Part shown: one piece after another, positions 8,966-16,846 of the stretch
Layout: every line of letters starts with the position of its first letter
Numbering within the stretch: the stretch's first letter is position 1
Assembly: GCA_934591845.1 (NCBI GenBank)
Contig: CAKTPO010000004.1
Span: 50,527 to 114,526 of the forward strand
Direction of reading: 5' to 3'
DNA: 64,000 nt
From: an uncultured Oscillospiraceae bacterium
GTDB taxonomy: Bacteria > Bacillota > Clostridia > Oscillospirales > Oscillospiraceae
The notes under the pieces: model-generated
Databases searched by the model: none
The model's input: the letters and a program-made list of their open reading frames with translations, nothing else
Told to the model about the DNA's origin: nothing
Program-made: the position numbers and the translations under genes

Positions 8966-8980
8966 CGGTGTTCCGTGAAC

Positions 8981-9008
8981 ATTATACCACATTTTTGAAA
9001 GATTTCAA
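8981..9008 (-). promoter_or_regulatory. fba: SigA-type promoter of fba
   Basis: On the minus strand TTGAAA (9003-9008), a 16-bp spacer and TATAAT (8981-8986). Confidence 0.8.
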
Positions 9009-9017
9009 TAATAATAT

Positions 9018-9046
9018 TTGCCAAACCAATCCTTTCATGCTATAAT
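9018..9046 (+). promoter_or_regulatory. pfp: SigA-type promoter of pfp
   Basis: TTGCCA (9018-9023), a 17-bp spacer and TATAAT (9041-9046). Only nine bases separate its -35 from that of fba. The leader holds a short inverted repeat ATGGGT / ACCCAT (9056-9061, 9070-9075). Confidence 0.85.
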
Positions 9047-9127
9047 GTGGAACGTATGGGTTTTTAAGGACCCATTTATGGCACATTCCACAAAATTTTT
9101 ATGAATTCCTATCTGGAGGTAACGCAA

Positions 9128-10372
9128 ATGTCTGAAAAAAATCTGGTAGGTTCCCTGATCATCGGTCAGTCCGGCGGTCCTTCTTCCGTCATCAACTGCT
9201 CCGCCTACGGTGTTATCAAGACCGGTCTGGAGAACCCCAACATCACCAAGGTTTACGGTGCATTCCACGGCATCAAGGGCGTTCTGAACGATCAGCTGAT
9301 GATCATGGACGAGGAAGACCCCAAGGAGCTGGCCAATATGATGCACACGCCCTCCTCCGCCCTGGGTTCCTGCCGGTACAAGATCGCCGATCCTGACGTA
9401 GACGATACCGACTACAAGCGCATCCTGGAAATCTTCAAGAAGTACAATGTCCGTTACTTCTTCTACAACGGCGGCAACGACTCCATGGATACCTGCAACA
9501 AGATCTCCAAGTACATGGCCAAGGTTGGCTACGAGTGCCGGGTCATGGGCGTGCCCAAGACCATCGACAACGACCTGGCCGGTACTGACCACTGCCCCGG
9601 CTTCGCTTCCGCTGCCAAGTACATCGCTACCTCTTTCATGGAAGTTTCCCGTGACAGCAAGGTATACGACACCGGCATGGTGACCATCGTAGAGTGCATG
9701 GGCCGTCACGCTGGCTGGCTGACCGCCGCTGCCGCTCTGGCCGGTATCAAGAACGACGGTCCTGACCTGGTTTACCTGCCTGAGGTAGACTTCGACATGG
9801 ACAAGTTCCTGGCCGATGTGAAGCGCATCTACGCCGAGAAGAAGAACTGCCTGGTTGCCGTTTCTGAGGGCATCCACTATGCTGACGGCACCTTCGTTTC
9901 CGAGGCCAAGACCTCCGGCACTGACGGCTTCGGCCATGCCCAGCTGGGCGGTCTGGCTGCCAGACTGGCTGACGTTGTAAAGGCCGCTACCGGTGCCAAG
10001 GTTCGTCCCATCGAGCTGAGCCTGCTGCAGCGCTGCGCCGCTCACTGCGCCTCCGGCACCGATATGGCCGAGTCCTTCATGTCCGGCAAGGTGGCTGTAG
10101 AGTCCGCCGTTTCCGGCATTACCGACAAGATGGTTGGCTTCGAGTGCACCCGGGATGCGAATGGCTACCACTGCGAGCCCAAGCTCTTTGACCTGAGTTT
10201 GGTTGCCAACACCGAGAAGAAGGTTCCTCTGGAGTGGATCAACGCCGAGGGCAACGGTGTAAACCAGGGCTTCATCGACTACTGCCTGCCCCTCATCCAG
10301 GGTGAGACCGACATGGTAAAGGAAGACGGCCTGCCCCGTTTTGTTCACCTGAAGCGTGTTTTTGCAAAGTAA
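9128..10372 (+). CDS. pfp: Pyrophosphate-type 6-phosphofructokinase
   Basis: The 414-residue protein shows the phosphofructokinase fold: GQSGGPSSVIN at the start, the substrate motif PKTIDNDL, MGRHAGWL, and a nucleotide/PPi loop reading GGNDSMDT. A Lys before TIDND and a non-Gly residue after the first Asp position of GGDG are marks of the PPi-dependent branch, so PPi rather than ATP is the likely donor and the step may be reversible. GGAGGT at 9115-9120 fixes the start at 9128. Codon use is strongly biased, consistent with high expression. Confidence 0.9.
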   Translation: MSEKNLVGSLIIGQSGGPSSVINCSAYGVIKTGLENPNITKVYGAFHGIKGVLNDQLMIMDEEDPKELANMMHTPSSALGSCRYKIADPDVDDTDYKRILEIFKKYNVRYFFYNGGNDSMDTCNKISKYMAKVGYECRVMGVPKTIDNDLAGTDHCPGFASAAKYIATSFMEVSRDSKVYDTGMVTIVECMGRHAGWLTAAAALAGIKNDGPDLVYLPEVDFDMDKFLADVKRIYAEKKNCLVAVSEGIHYADGTFVSEAKTSGTDGFGHAQLGGLAARLADVVKAATGAKVRPIELSLLQRCAAHCASGTDMAESFMSGKVAVESAVSGITDKMVGFECTRDANGYHCEPKLFDLSLVANTEKKVPLEWINAEGNGVNQGFIDYCLPLIQGETDMVKEDGLPRFVHLKRVFAK

Positions 10373-10378
10373 AATTTT

Positions 10379-10410
10379 CGGCGCACCGTATTCTCGGTGC
10401 GCCGATTTTT
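10379..10410 (+). terminator. Terminator of pfp
   Basis: A 10-bp stem CGGCGCACCG / CGGTGCGCCG (10379-10388, 10395-10404) is followed by a T run. Confidence 0.92.
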
Positions 10411-10492
10411 CATACAAAATACGTCCAAATATCCATTGGATGATAGTTTCTGAAAGTGAACAAACGTGCAATCGTCCTGTTTTTTCCGCTAT

Positions 10493-10520
10493 AAAAATCA
10501 CCCGGGAAAACCCGGGTGAT
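10493..10520 (-). terminator. Terminator of the TetR-family gene
   Basis: A 10-bp stem (ATCACCCGGG / CCCGGGTGAT) with a 4-base loop, followed by TTTTT on the minus strand. Confidence 0.9.
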
Positions 10521-10525
10521 TCTTG

Positions 10526-11086
10526 TTATTTTGCTTGGAAAGAATCCAGGGTCTGCATGATTTTTTCCGTAAGGAAGTCTGCCAGAATCTCCGGATTCTG
10601 AATCATACCGCCCATAAACCAGTGGCGAACCAGTTCCAGAATGCCGCAAACGCAGAACGTGCTGCGGTTATTGTAGTCATTCTGGGTCACCTGACCGTGA
10701 TAGCGGGGGTAATGATCCAGGGCCAAATCAATGGACTGGCTCCGAATCTTATCAAAAATGTCCTCCTGGAACCCTGCGGAAGAAAGTGCCAGGAACATTT
10801 GCCGATTTTCTCGCAGATAATTGAGCTGTTCCAGAATTTTCTTTCGGCACTGGGCACCATCGGCCACAGGATCTGTCCACAAAACCCCGTTGAGGATCTT
10901 GTTCTCCATCTCATTTTTCAGCTGGGTGGTGTTTTTGTAGTTCCGATAGAAGGTAGAGCGATTGATTCCAGCCTTTTCGCAAATCTGCGCAGGCGTAATG
11001 TCATTAAAGCCCTTCTCCTGGAGCAGCTCGACCAGAGCTGCCGATAATTTTTGTTTTGTTTTCCGAACGCGTGCATCCTCTGCCAT
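10526..11086 (-). CDS. TetR/AcrR-family transcriptional regulator
   Basis: 186 residues with an N-terminal helix-turn-helix (TPAQICEKAGINRSTFYRNY, about residues 32-51) and a helical ligand/dimer domain that fits no specific subgroup. Start ATG 11086 follows GGGGAGCGG; an ATG five codons upstream overlaps that site. It is transcribed divergently from the YbaK-type gene and has its own promoter and terminator. Its target is not evident; the divergent gene or an unlinked exporter are both possible. Confidence 0.88.
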   Translation of the reverse strand: MAEDARVRKTKQKLSAALVELLQEKGFNDITPAQICEKAGINRSTFYRNYKNTTQLKNEMENKILNGVLWTDPVADGAQCRKKILEQLNYLRENRQMFLALSSAGFQEDIFDKIRSQSIDLALDHYPRYHGQVTQNDYNNRSTFCVCGILELVRHWFMGGMIQNPEILADFLTEKIMQTLDSFQAK

Positions 11087-11118
11087 ATGACCGCTCCCCA
11101 TTCATTTATTCTTGCCGT

Positions 11119-11147
11119 ATTATAGCATTATATTTCAAAAAAATCAA
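11119..11147 (-). promoter_or_regulatory. Promoter of the TetR-family gene
   Basis: On the minus strand TTGATT (11142-11147), a 17-bp spacer and TATAAT (11119-11124). Confidence 0.75.
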
Positions 11148-11248
11148 CTATCTAACAATATTTTTTTATTTTACTTCGTGTTCATAATTTCGTATAATAT
11201 GCAACTTTTAGCGCAAGATACTCCGTTTGAAAGTTTTTCAAAAAAGTA

Positions 11249-11276
11249 TTGCATCTTTATCAAAAAATGCTATAAT
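11249..11276 (+). promoter_or_regulatory. Promoter of the YbaK-type gene
   Basis: TTGCAT (11249-11254), a 16-bp spacer and TATAAT (11271-11276), 40 bases before the start codon. Confidence 0.75.
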
Positions 11277-11315
11277 TAACACATCATACCTGTTAAAAAA
11301 AGGAAGTTTTTTTGA

Positions 11316-11849
11316 ATGGATGTTTCTTTTTCCTCCGGCCGTCAACCCAGGGAGCTGCGGACCTATGATTTTCTGAACAGCCTGTCCATCCCCTATACCC
11401 GCATCGATCACCCGGCGGCCATGACCATGGAGGCCTGCCAGGAAGTGGACAAAGCCTTGGGGGTACACATGTGCAAAAATCTATTTTTATGCAACCGTCA
11501 GCAGACTGCCTTTTACCTGCTGCTGATGCCCGGAGAGAAAAAGTTCAAAACGAAAGCACTGTCCGCTCAATTGGGTTGTTCCAGACTTTCCTTTGGGGAC
11601 GAGGGCCACATGGAAGCCCTTCTGGATATTCATCCCGGCTCTGTCAGCGTTATGGGACTTATGAACGACCGGGAGCACCGGGTACAACTGCTGATTGACC
11701 GGGCATTGACCCAGGATGCCTTTCTGGGCTGCCATCCCTGTGTCAACACTTCCAGTATACGTCTTTCCATGACAGATCTTCTGGGAAAGTTTCTACCGGC
11801 TGTTGAGCACAATTACCGCCTGGTGGACCTGCCGGAGGATGAAGATTAA
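11316..11849 (+). CDS. YbaK/ProX-type prolyl-tRNA editing domain protein
   Basis: A free-standing 177-residue editing domain: IPYTRIDHPAAMTMEAC near the start, KNLFLCNRQQTAFYLLLMPG, and HPGSVSVMGLMND in the second half. Such proteins (PrdX/ProXp) hydrolyse mischarged tRNA such as Ala-tRNAPro. AAGGAAG lies upstream of ATG 11316. The amidohydrolase gene follows 71 bases later and may share the transcript. A Cys-tRNAPro specificity is equally possible from sequence alone. Confidence 0.88.
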   Translation: MDVSFSSGRQPRELRTYDFLNSLSIPYTRIDHPAAMTMEACQEVDKALGVHMCKNLFLCNRQQTAFYLLLMPGEKKFKTKALSAQLGCSRLSFGDEGHMEALLDIHPGSVSVMGLMNDREHRVQLLIDRALTQDAFLGCHPCVNTSSIRLSMTDLLGKFLPAVEHNYRLVDLPEDED

Positions 11850-11920
11850 AGAATTCTTTACCCTCCCGCTGGGACTGCCTGTGGGAGCGGGCATACAAAA
11901 ATAAAAAGGAGGCCTCCTCT

Positions 11921-13201
11921 ATGGAAACCTACGCATTGACAAACTGTATCGTGCTGGACGGAACCGAAACCATGCAGCCCCGGAAAGGCCTGGCCATTTT
12001 GGTAAAGGAGGGCCGGATTCAGGGCATCGTTCCCCAGACTGCCATCCCCAAGGGCTACGCCCTGCGGGATTTGGACGGGCAATATGTATTGCCGGGACTG
12101 ATCAACCTCCACGTCCACCTGGCCGGAAGCGGCAAGCCCAAAAAGAAGCAATCAGACCCCGTGAAAGCCGTGAAGCTTGTAACCGCCAATTCCCTGACCC
12201 GAAAGGTGGGCAAGGCCATGGTGGCGGGTTTTGCCAAGGAGCAGCTGCTCTCCGGCGTCACCACCATCCGGACTGTAGGTGGCATCCTGGACTTTGATGC
12301 CCAGCTGCGGGATGAAATCAACGCCGGGCGCAAAACCGGCCCCCGGATTCTGGCGGGCAATATGGCCATTTCCGTACCGGGAGGCCACATGGCCGGGTCC
12401 CTGGCCTATACTGTCACCACCCCGGCGGAGGCTCAGGCGTGTGTGGACAAAATTGCCGCCACCAAGCCGGACCTCATTAAGCTCATGGTCACCGGCGGCG
12501 TACTGGACGCGGTAAAAAAGGGAGAGCCGGGGGTATTGAAAATGGACCCGGCCATTATCCGGGCCGCCTGTGACAAAGCCCACCAGCTGGGGCTTCAGGT
12601 GGCCGCCCATGTGGAAAGCCCCCAGGGTGTTCGGGCCGCCCTGGAAAACGGCGTGGACACCATTGAGCATGGTGCCATGCCGGACGAGGAGACCATGGAG
12701 CTGTTCAAAAAAACCGGAGCAAGCCTTGTGACCACCATCTCCCCTACCCTGTCCTTTGCCCTCTTTGACCAGTCCGTCAGCCACGCCACGGATCTGCAAA
12801 AGTACAACGGCAAAATCGTGATGGACGGCATTGTGGACTGCGCCAAGGCCTGTCTGGCCGCCGGTGTTCCCGTGGGCGTTGGAACGGACACCGCCTGTCC
12901 CTATGTGACCCAATATGACACCTGGCGGGAGCTTGGCTACCTGCACAGGTTTTGTGGGGTCTCCAACACCCAGGCTTTGTACATGGCCACTCTGGGCAAC
13001 GCCAGAATCGCCGGTATTGAAAAAGAAACCGGCTCCATTGAAGCCGGAAAATCCGCGGACCTGCTGGTATGCCGGGACAACCCCCTGAACAATCTGGCCG
13101 CCCTGCGGCAGCTTTCCCAAATCATCTTCCGGGGAAAACGCTACACCCCCAAGGTCTCCCCCATCCCCCAGGTGGAGCAGGAACTGGATAATTACCTGTA
13201 A
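11921..13201 (+). CDS. Metal-dependent amidohydrolase (imidazolonepropionase/prolidase-like group)
   Basis: 426 residues with the amidohydrolase barrel motifs: the metal pair HVH in GLINLHVHLAGSG, Lys in LIKLMVTGG, His in VAAHVES and TIEHGAMP, and the catalytic Asp in GVGTDTACP. N- and C-terminal strands form the usual beta sandwich (GKSADLLV). These enzymes cleave cyclic amides or Xaa-Pro-type dipeptides; the true substrate is unknown. AAGGAGG precedes ATG 11921. Its last 17 codons reappear, diverged, about 1.7 kb downstream at 14911-14961. Confidence 0.9.
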   Translation: METYALTNCIVLDGTETMQPRKGLAILVKEGRIQGIVPQTAIPKGYALRDLDGQYVLPGLINLHVHLAGSGKPKKKQSDPVKAVKLVTANSLTRKVGKAMVAGFAKEQLLSGVTTIRTVGGILDFDAQLRDEINAGRKTGPRILAGNMAISVPGGHMAGSLAYTVTTPAEAQACVDKIAATKPDLIKLMVTGGVLDAVKKGEPGVLKMDPAIIRAACDKAHQLGLQVAAHVESPQGVRAALENGVDTIEHGAMPDEETMELFKKTGASLVTTISPTLSFALFDQSVSHATDLQKYNGKIVMDGIVDCAKACLAAGVPVGVGTDTACPYVTQYDTWRELGYLHRFCGVSNTQALYMATLGNARIAGIEKETGSIEAGKSADLLVCRDNPLNNLAALRQLSQIIFRGKRYTPKVSPIPQVEQELDNYL

Positions 13202-13219
13202 TAAAAATTTCCATTATTT

Positions 13220-13248
13220 TTGTTTCCATCCCCCTCTTTGCCTACTAT
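13220..13248 (+). promoter_or_regulatory. Promoter of the ECF sigma operon
   Basis: TTGTTT (13220-13225), 17-bp spacer, TACTAT (13243-13248). Confidence 0.6.
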
Positions 13249-13252
13249 ATAG

Positions 13253-13269
13253 GTGTAAGGCCCTTACAC
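13253..13269. promoter_or_regulatory. Palindrome at the start of the ECF sigma transcript
   Basis: Perfect 7-bp arms GTGTAAG / CTTACAC with a 3-base centre, beginning 5 bases past the -10. The position suits an operator or a very short 5' hairpin. Confidence 0.5.
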
Positions 13270-13292
13270 AAAAAGCAAACAAGGAGCAAGCT

Positions 13293-13853
13293 ATGGAAGA
13301 CAATGCCATTGTGGCGCTATATTTTGCCAGGTCGGAACAGGCCATCCGGGAGACCGGAAAAAAATATGGCGCATACCTCGATACCATTGCCGAAAATATT
13401 CTTCACCGGCACGAAGACGCAGAGGAGGCGGTGAACGATACCTATCTGGCCGCCTGGAATACCATCCCACCTACCCGGCCCCGGGTGCTGCGGCACTTTC
13501 TCAGCCGCATTGTCCGGAATCAGTCCTTCACACGCTACAGCTACCTGACCGCCGCCAAGCGGTCCGCAGAAACGGACATTCTGCTGTCCGAAATCGAGGA
13601 CTGCCTGCCAGACGGACGGCAGAATCCCGCCCAACGCATGGAGCAGCGGGAAATCACCAGAAACATCAACGCATTTCTGGGAAGCCTTTCCCGGGAGGAG
13701 CAGGGTATTTTCGTAGCCCGGTACTTTTACGCCGTGCCATTGGAGCAAATCGCCGAAACCTACGGGAATTCTGTGCGGCAAATTCAATATCGCCTGCAAA
13801 AAATGCGGTATTCCCTGCGCAAGCGTTTGGAACAGGAGGGTATTGCGGTATGA
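13293..13853 (+). CDS. ECF-type RNA polymerase sigma factor
   Basis: The 186-residue protein has a region 2 with EDAEEAVNDTYLAAWNTIPP and a region 4 with LSREEQGIFVARYFYAVPLEQIAETYGNS, ending in a basic helix. Such sigma factors switch on a small regulon when a partner anti-sigma releases them. The next gene overlaps by 4 bases (ATGA) and encodes a membrane protein with a soluble N-terminal part, the usual arrangement of an anti-sigma partner. AAGGAGC precedes ATG 13293. Confidence 0.88.
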   Translation: MEDNAIVALYFARSEQAIRETGKKYGAYLDTIAENILHRHEDAEEAVNDTYLAAWNTIPPTRPRVLRHFLSRIVRNQSFTRYSYLTAAKRSAETDILLSEIEDCLPDGRQNPAQRMEQREITRNINAFLGSLSREEQGIFVARYFYAVPLEQIAETYGNSVRQIQYRLQKMRYSLRKRLEQEGIAV

Positions 13854-14887
13854 ATATTTCGGAATTCAACAAGGCCATGAACGGCATCGATGACCGTTTT
13901 CTCTCTGTCTGGGAGGAACGGCAGGAAAAATTTGTCCCCCTGGCCGAGGGCAATGGAAACAATGAGGCCCGGCCCGGCCATCGGCGGCTGTGGGTGCTGA
14001 TATTGGCGGCCTGTCTGGTGATTGCTATGGCGTTCACGGCCTACGCAGCCAACTTCATGGGCATCCGGGAAGCGATGACGGGGACACTCGAACAGGTATC
14101 CCCGGGAGAGGCGGCCTATATCACCCCGGAGACCGCCGTGGCGGAATCGGATGCCGGTTGGAGCTGCGCCCTGACGGAAAGCCTATATACCGGCGAAAAG
14201 ATCATGCTCAGTATCACCGTCCGGGCCGGTGAAGAATACCTGCTGATCCCCGAAGATGCCACAGCCTCAGACAGCGTCGGCGTGATCGGTCTCAGCGGCA
14301 GAAAAACCCTACAGGAATACGCGAACGAACTGGGAAAAACCTTACTTCACGTAAACGCCCGCATGGAATTTGCCGACTGGGACACCAACGGCCAGGGACT
14401 GTTCACCAAGAACTGCGGCACCGATGAAATAACAATCATTCTGGAAAGCGAACACACCTTCCGGGGACCGGAAGAATTGACCGGCACCTGCAAGGTTTTG
14501 GTGCGGCCTTTTGGGCAGGAGGATTCGCTGTCAGAGGAGCTGCCCCTGTCCCTGACCGCCGCCCCTGAGCCGGAGGGCGACAAGCAGATTTTCCATCCCG
14601 TGGTATCGGACAGCGTTCCCGGTATGCTGTTCCAGGACGGCACCCTGTCAAAGTCCCTGTCCGGCTACCGCCTGCAGCTGCCCTTTACCATTACGGACAA
14701 GGGTCTCGTGGACGATTATCTGAAAACCTACTGCGAGGAGCTGGACCTCTGGGGGCTGCTGGACAAGAGTACCGGAAACGTCTTCTATGACATTCCCATC
14801 AACGACTTCGGACAGGCCACGATCCAGATCCGGAACTCGAACTCCGAGGTCGTCGGAACCGTGTGGATCGTGGAGCAAATCGGGTAG
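13850..14887 (+). CDS. Probable membrane anti-sigma factor with large external domain
   Basis: 345 residues: a cytoplasmic head of about 45 residues (NISEFNKAMNGIDDRFL), one transmembrane helix (LWVLILAACLVIAMAFTAYA, about 47-66) and a roughly 280-residue external region rich in beta-type sequence. The layout resembles DUF4179-type proteins encoded with ECF sigma factors in Clostridia. The head would bind the sigma factor and the outer part would sense a surface signal; both are inference from position and topology. The start overlaps the sigma gene stop. Confidence 0.75.
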   Translation: MNISEFNKAMNGIDDRFLSVWEERQEKFVPLAEGNGNNEARPGHRRLWVLILAACLVIAMAFTAYAANFMGIREAMTGTLEQVSPGEAAYITPETAVAESDAGWSCALTESLYTGEKIMLSITVRAGEEYLLIPEDATASDSVGVIGLSGRKTLQEYANELGKTLLHVNARMEFADWDTNGQGLFTKNCGTDEITIILESEHTFRGPEELTGTCKVLVRPFGQEDSLSEELPLSLTAAPEPEGDKQIFHPVVSDSVPGMLFQDGTLSKSLSGYRLQLPFTITDKGLVDDYLKTYCEELDLWGLLDKSTGNVFYDIPINDFGQATIQIRNSNSEVVGTVWIVEQIG

Positions 14888-14898
14888 GATACAGCAGA

Positions 14899-14961
14899 CA
14901 CATCTGCCCCCAGGTCTCCCCCACCCCCCAGGTGGAACAGGAATTGGACAATTATCTTTGA
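14899..14961 (+). pseudogene. Relic of a second amidohydrolase gene (last ~18 codons)
   Basis: In one frame this stretch reads ...CPQVSPTPQVEQELDNYL and stops at 14959-14961. The amidohydrolase at 11921 ends ...TPKVSPIPQVEQELDNYL. Over about 51 bases eight differ and most of the differences are synonymous, as expected for a paralogue that was once under selection and later lost its body. No start or upstream domain remains; the sigma/anti-sigma genes now occupy the space before it. Confidence 0.8.
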
Positions 14962-15009
14962 CATGTAATCAATAAACAAATCAGGCTTCAATCATAGGAG
15001 GTATCATAA

Positions 15010-15396
15010 ATGAAAAGAACCTATATCATTGTCCTTTGCTTGGTGATCGCCATCTGTATTGGAATCAACGTTTACTGTGATTTTAGCAAAGAGCAACGAG
15101 GACTGGATTACAAAATCACATTTGTTGAAAAGCTGAACGCCTTTGTTCTCTCTCCGCTTTCGTGGGTATGCTCAGGAATACTGATTGGGGCCATTTTGAA
15201 CATTGGAAACCGCATACCGGCAACATTTCGGCGTTCCATGAGAATTCTCTCGATTCTTCTCGTTCTTATATACGCTTGTTCGGCTATTATATATGTTTTA
15301 CCTGTCAATGCAGGAAGCATCTATAGCGTAACCGCTTGGTGCATTGCGCATCCATCCGCATTCATCGTGCCCGGGTTTTTGTACGGACTTTCATAG
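15010..15396 (+). CDS. Small membrane protein of unknown function
   Basis: 128 residues with an N-terminal hydrophobic segment (YIIVLCLVIAICIGINVY) and two or three further ones (about 48-65, 78-98, 110-125). ATAGGAGGT lies 8 bases before ATG 15010, so it is translated. No family recognised. It follows the amidohydrolase relic and may belong to the sigma-controlled group, but there is no direct sign of that. Confidence 0.65.
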   Translation: MKRTYIIVLCLVIAICIGINVYCDFSKEQRGLDYKITFVEKLNAFVLSPLSWVCSGILIGAILNIGNRIPATFRRSMRILSILLVLIYACSAIIYVLPVNAGSIYSVTAWCIAHPSAFIVPGFLYGLS

Positions 15397-15457
15397 ATGT
15401 CGGATCCTTTGACAGTACAACCGTAAACGATCATACCCCAAAGGAGAAAATGTTCAA

Positions 15458-15496
15458 GGCCGCTGCCCACAAAAAAAGGCAGCGGCCCGATGTTTT
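15458..15496. terminator. Hairpin between convergent genes
   Basis: A 10-bp perfect stem GGCCGCTGCC / GGCAGCGGCC (15458-15467, 15478-15487). A TTTTTT run follows four bases later on the plus strand; the minus strand has a weaker T-rich tail. Confidence 0.65.
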
Positions 15497-16843
15497 TTAA
15501 TAGACGGGTCCTGCGCCCAGGTATTCTTCCAGGCAAAGGCCGCTGTCTTTCATGTCCATGGACACTTCTTTTCCTACATAGCGGAAGTGCCAGGGCTCGT
15601 TGATGATGCCGGTGTATTCCCACTTCCCCTCGGGGTAGCGGAGAATGAAGCCATATTCCCAGCAGTGCTGGGCCAGCCACTCGTTGGCTTCCTTGCCCAC
15701 CAGATCGCAGGACAGGCCTAGCTGGTGTTCACTGGTTCCGGGCAAGGCCACGGTCTCCAGGGCTTTCTTATAGGCTTCCTCATAGCTCATGCCGGTGTCG
15801 GCGTATTCCTCGGTACGGGTCTCCAGAATGTCCGTCTGCTCTTTGGTGCTGCGGTAAGAGCTGTTGAAGATGCACTTGATGCCGGTTCCCCGGCAGTCTG
15901 CCAGCATTTGCCGCAGAGGCTCCAGGGCAATGCGCTGAATGCGGTGGTAATCCTCTACCACCACCACGTCGGTCTTATAGTATTTGGGAATGGGATTGTT
16001 TTTGTTCACCAGAATCACGTGGACGCCCTTGGGGGTGAAGTAATACACATCCCCCTCCAATTCCAGCCGTCCCACCGCTGCGCTGCCGTCCTCTTGCAGG
16101 TAGTAGCGGTACTCCCCCTCCTCATGCCAGCCGGTCTGAACGATCCCCTCCTCCGAGAGGAAATAGCGTTTTCCCTCCACCTCGGTCCAGCCGGAGACCA
16201 TAAGGCCCTGGTCGTCATAGTAGTGGCGGCCGTCTTCCTCGTCCTCCCAGCCGGTGACCATGGTGCCGTCGGGCCGGAACAGCCGCAGACCGTCTTCCAT
16301 CTGCTGCTTGCCGGTTCTTAGAATGCCGTCATCGCCCAGATAATAGGTGCCGGTTTCCAGGGTCAGCCACTGGGTGGCCAATGCACCGTCAGAGCCTAAA
16401 TAATAGGTATTTCCTTCAATTTCCTGCCAGCCGGTGACCATAGGGCCTGAACCCTCAAAATAATAGGTCTTTCCCTCAACGGTTTTCCAGCCGGTACACA
16501 TGGCCCCGGTTTTGGGGTCAAAATAGTAGGTTTTTCCATCGATGGTCACAAAACCCAGCCGCAGAACGCCATCGGTGCCAAAATAGCATGTTCCGTTTTC
16601 CAGTTGTTGCCAGCCGGTGCTTAGATGATACTCCTCATCAAAGTGGTAAGTCCGGTCCTCCAGGGTCAGCCAGCCGGTGATCTTCTTGCCGTGGAAATCC
16701 GTATAGGAGTACAGACCTTCCTCCAGAACCCAACCGCTGCGGTCCACATTGTTGTCATACCACAGCCATCCCGCCGTTCCCAGCAATGCCAGCCCCAGGA
16801 GGATCAGCAGGGCTGACAGCAAATTTTTTGTCGTTTTTTTCAT
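15497..16843 (-). CDS. VanY-like D,D-carboxypeptidase with N-terminal cell-wall-binding repeats
   Basis: 448 residues: a membrane anchor (8-28), about ten tandem 20-residue aromatic repeats of the GW..(V/L)(E/D)G.(T/R)YYF type (about 35-285), then a peptidase domain with the zinc motifs SEHQLGLSCD and EPWHFRYVG. VanY-type enzymes trim the last D-Ala of peptidoglycan stems. The repeats resemble choline/glucan-binding modules, so they probably hold the enzyme on a wall polymer. It is the last gene of the gmd operon, 3 bases after the mutase stop. Confidence 0.88.
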   Translation of the reverse strand: MKKTTKNLLSALLILLGLALLGTAGWLWYDNNVDRSGWVLEEGLYSYTDFHGKKITGWLTLEDRTYHFDEEYHLSTGWQQLENGTCYFGTDGVLRLGFVTIDGKTYYFDPKTGAMCTGWKTVEGKTYYFEGSGPMVTGWQEIEGNTYYLGSDGALATQWLTLETGTYYLGDDGILRTGKQQMEDGLRLFRPDGTMVTGWEDEEDGRHYYDDQGLMVSGWTEVEGKRYFLSEEGIVQTGWHEEGEYRYYLQEDGSAAVGRLELEGDVYYFTPKGVHVILVNKNNPIPKYYKTDVVVVEDYHRIQRIALEPLRQMLADCRGTGIKCIFNSSYRSTKEQTDILETRTEEYADTGMSYEEAYKKALETVALPGTSEHQLGLSCDLVGKEANEWLAQHCWEYGFILRYPEGKWEYTGIINEPWHFRYVGKEVSMDMKDSGLCLEEYLGAGPVY

Positions 16844-16846
16844 CGG

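Noticed and set aside
9035..10501. 488-codon minus-strand open frame opposite pfp
   Set aside because: It mirrors the strongly biased codon pattern of pfp, has no ribosome site and has no recognisable motif. Long antisense frames are expected over such GC-rich genes.
11863..11893. Hairpin in the gap before the amidohydrolase as a terminator or riboswitch
   Set aside because: The stem is only 6 bp (CCCGCT / AGCGGG), there is no T run, and no known riboswitch core was recognised.
15560..16700. Tandem repeats resembling a CRISPR array or satellite
   Set aside because: They are 60-bp coding repeats that give the 20-residue wall-binding modules of the VanY-like protein, with no constant repeat or unique spacers.
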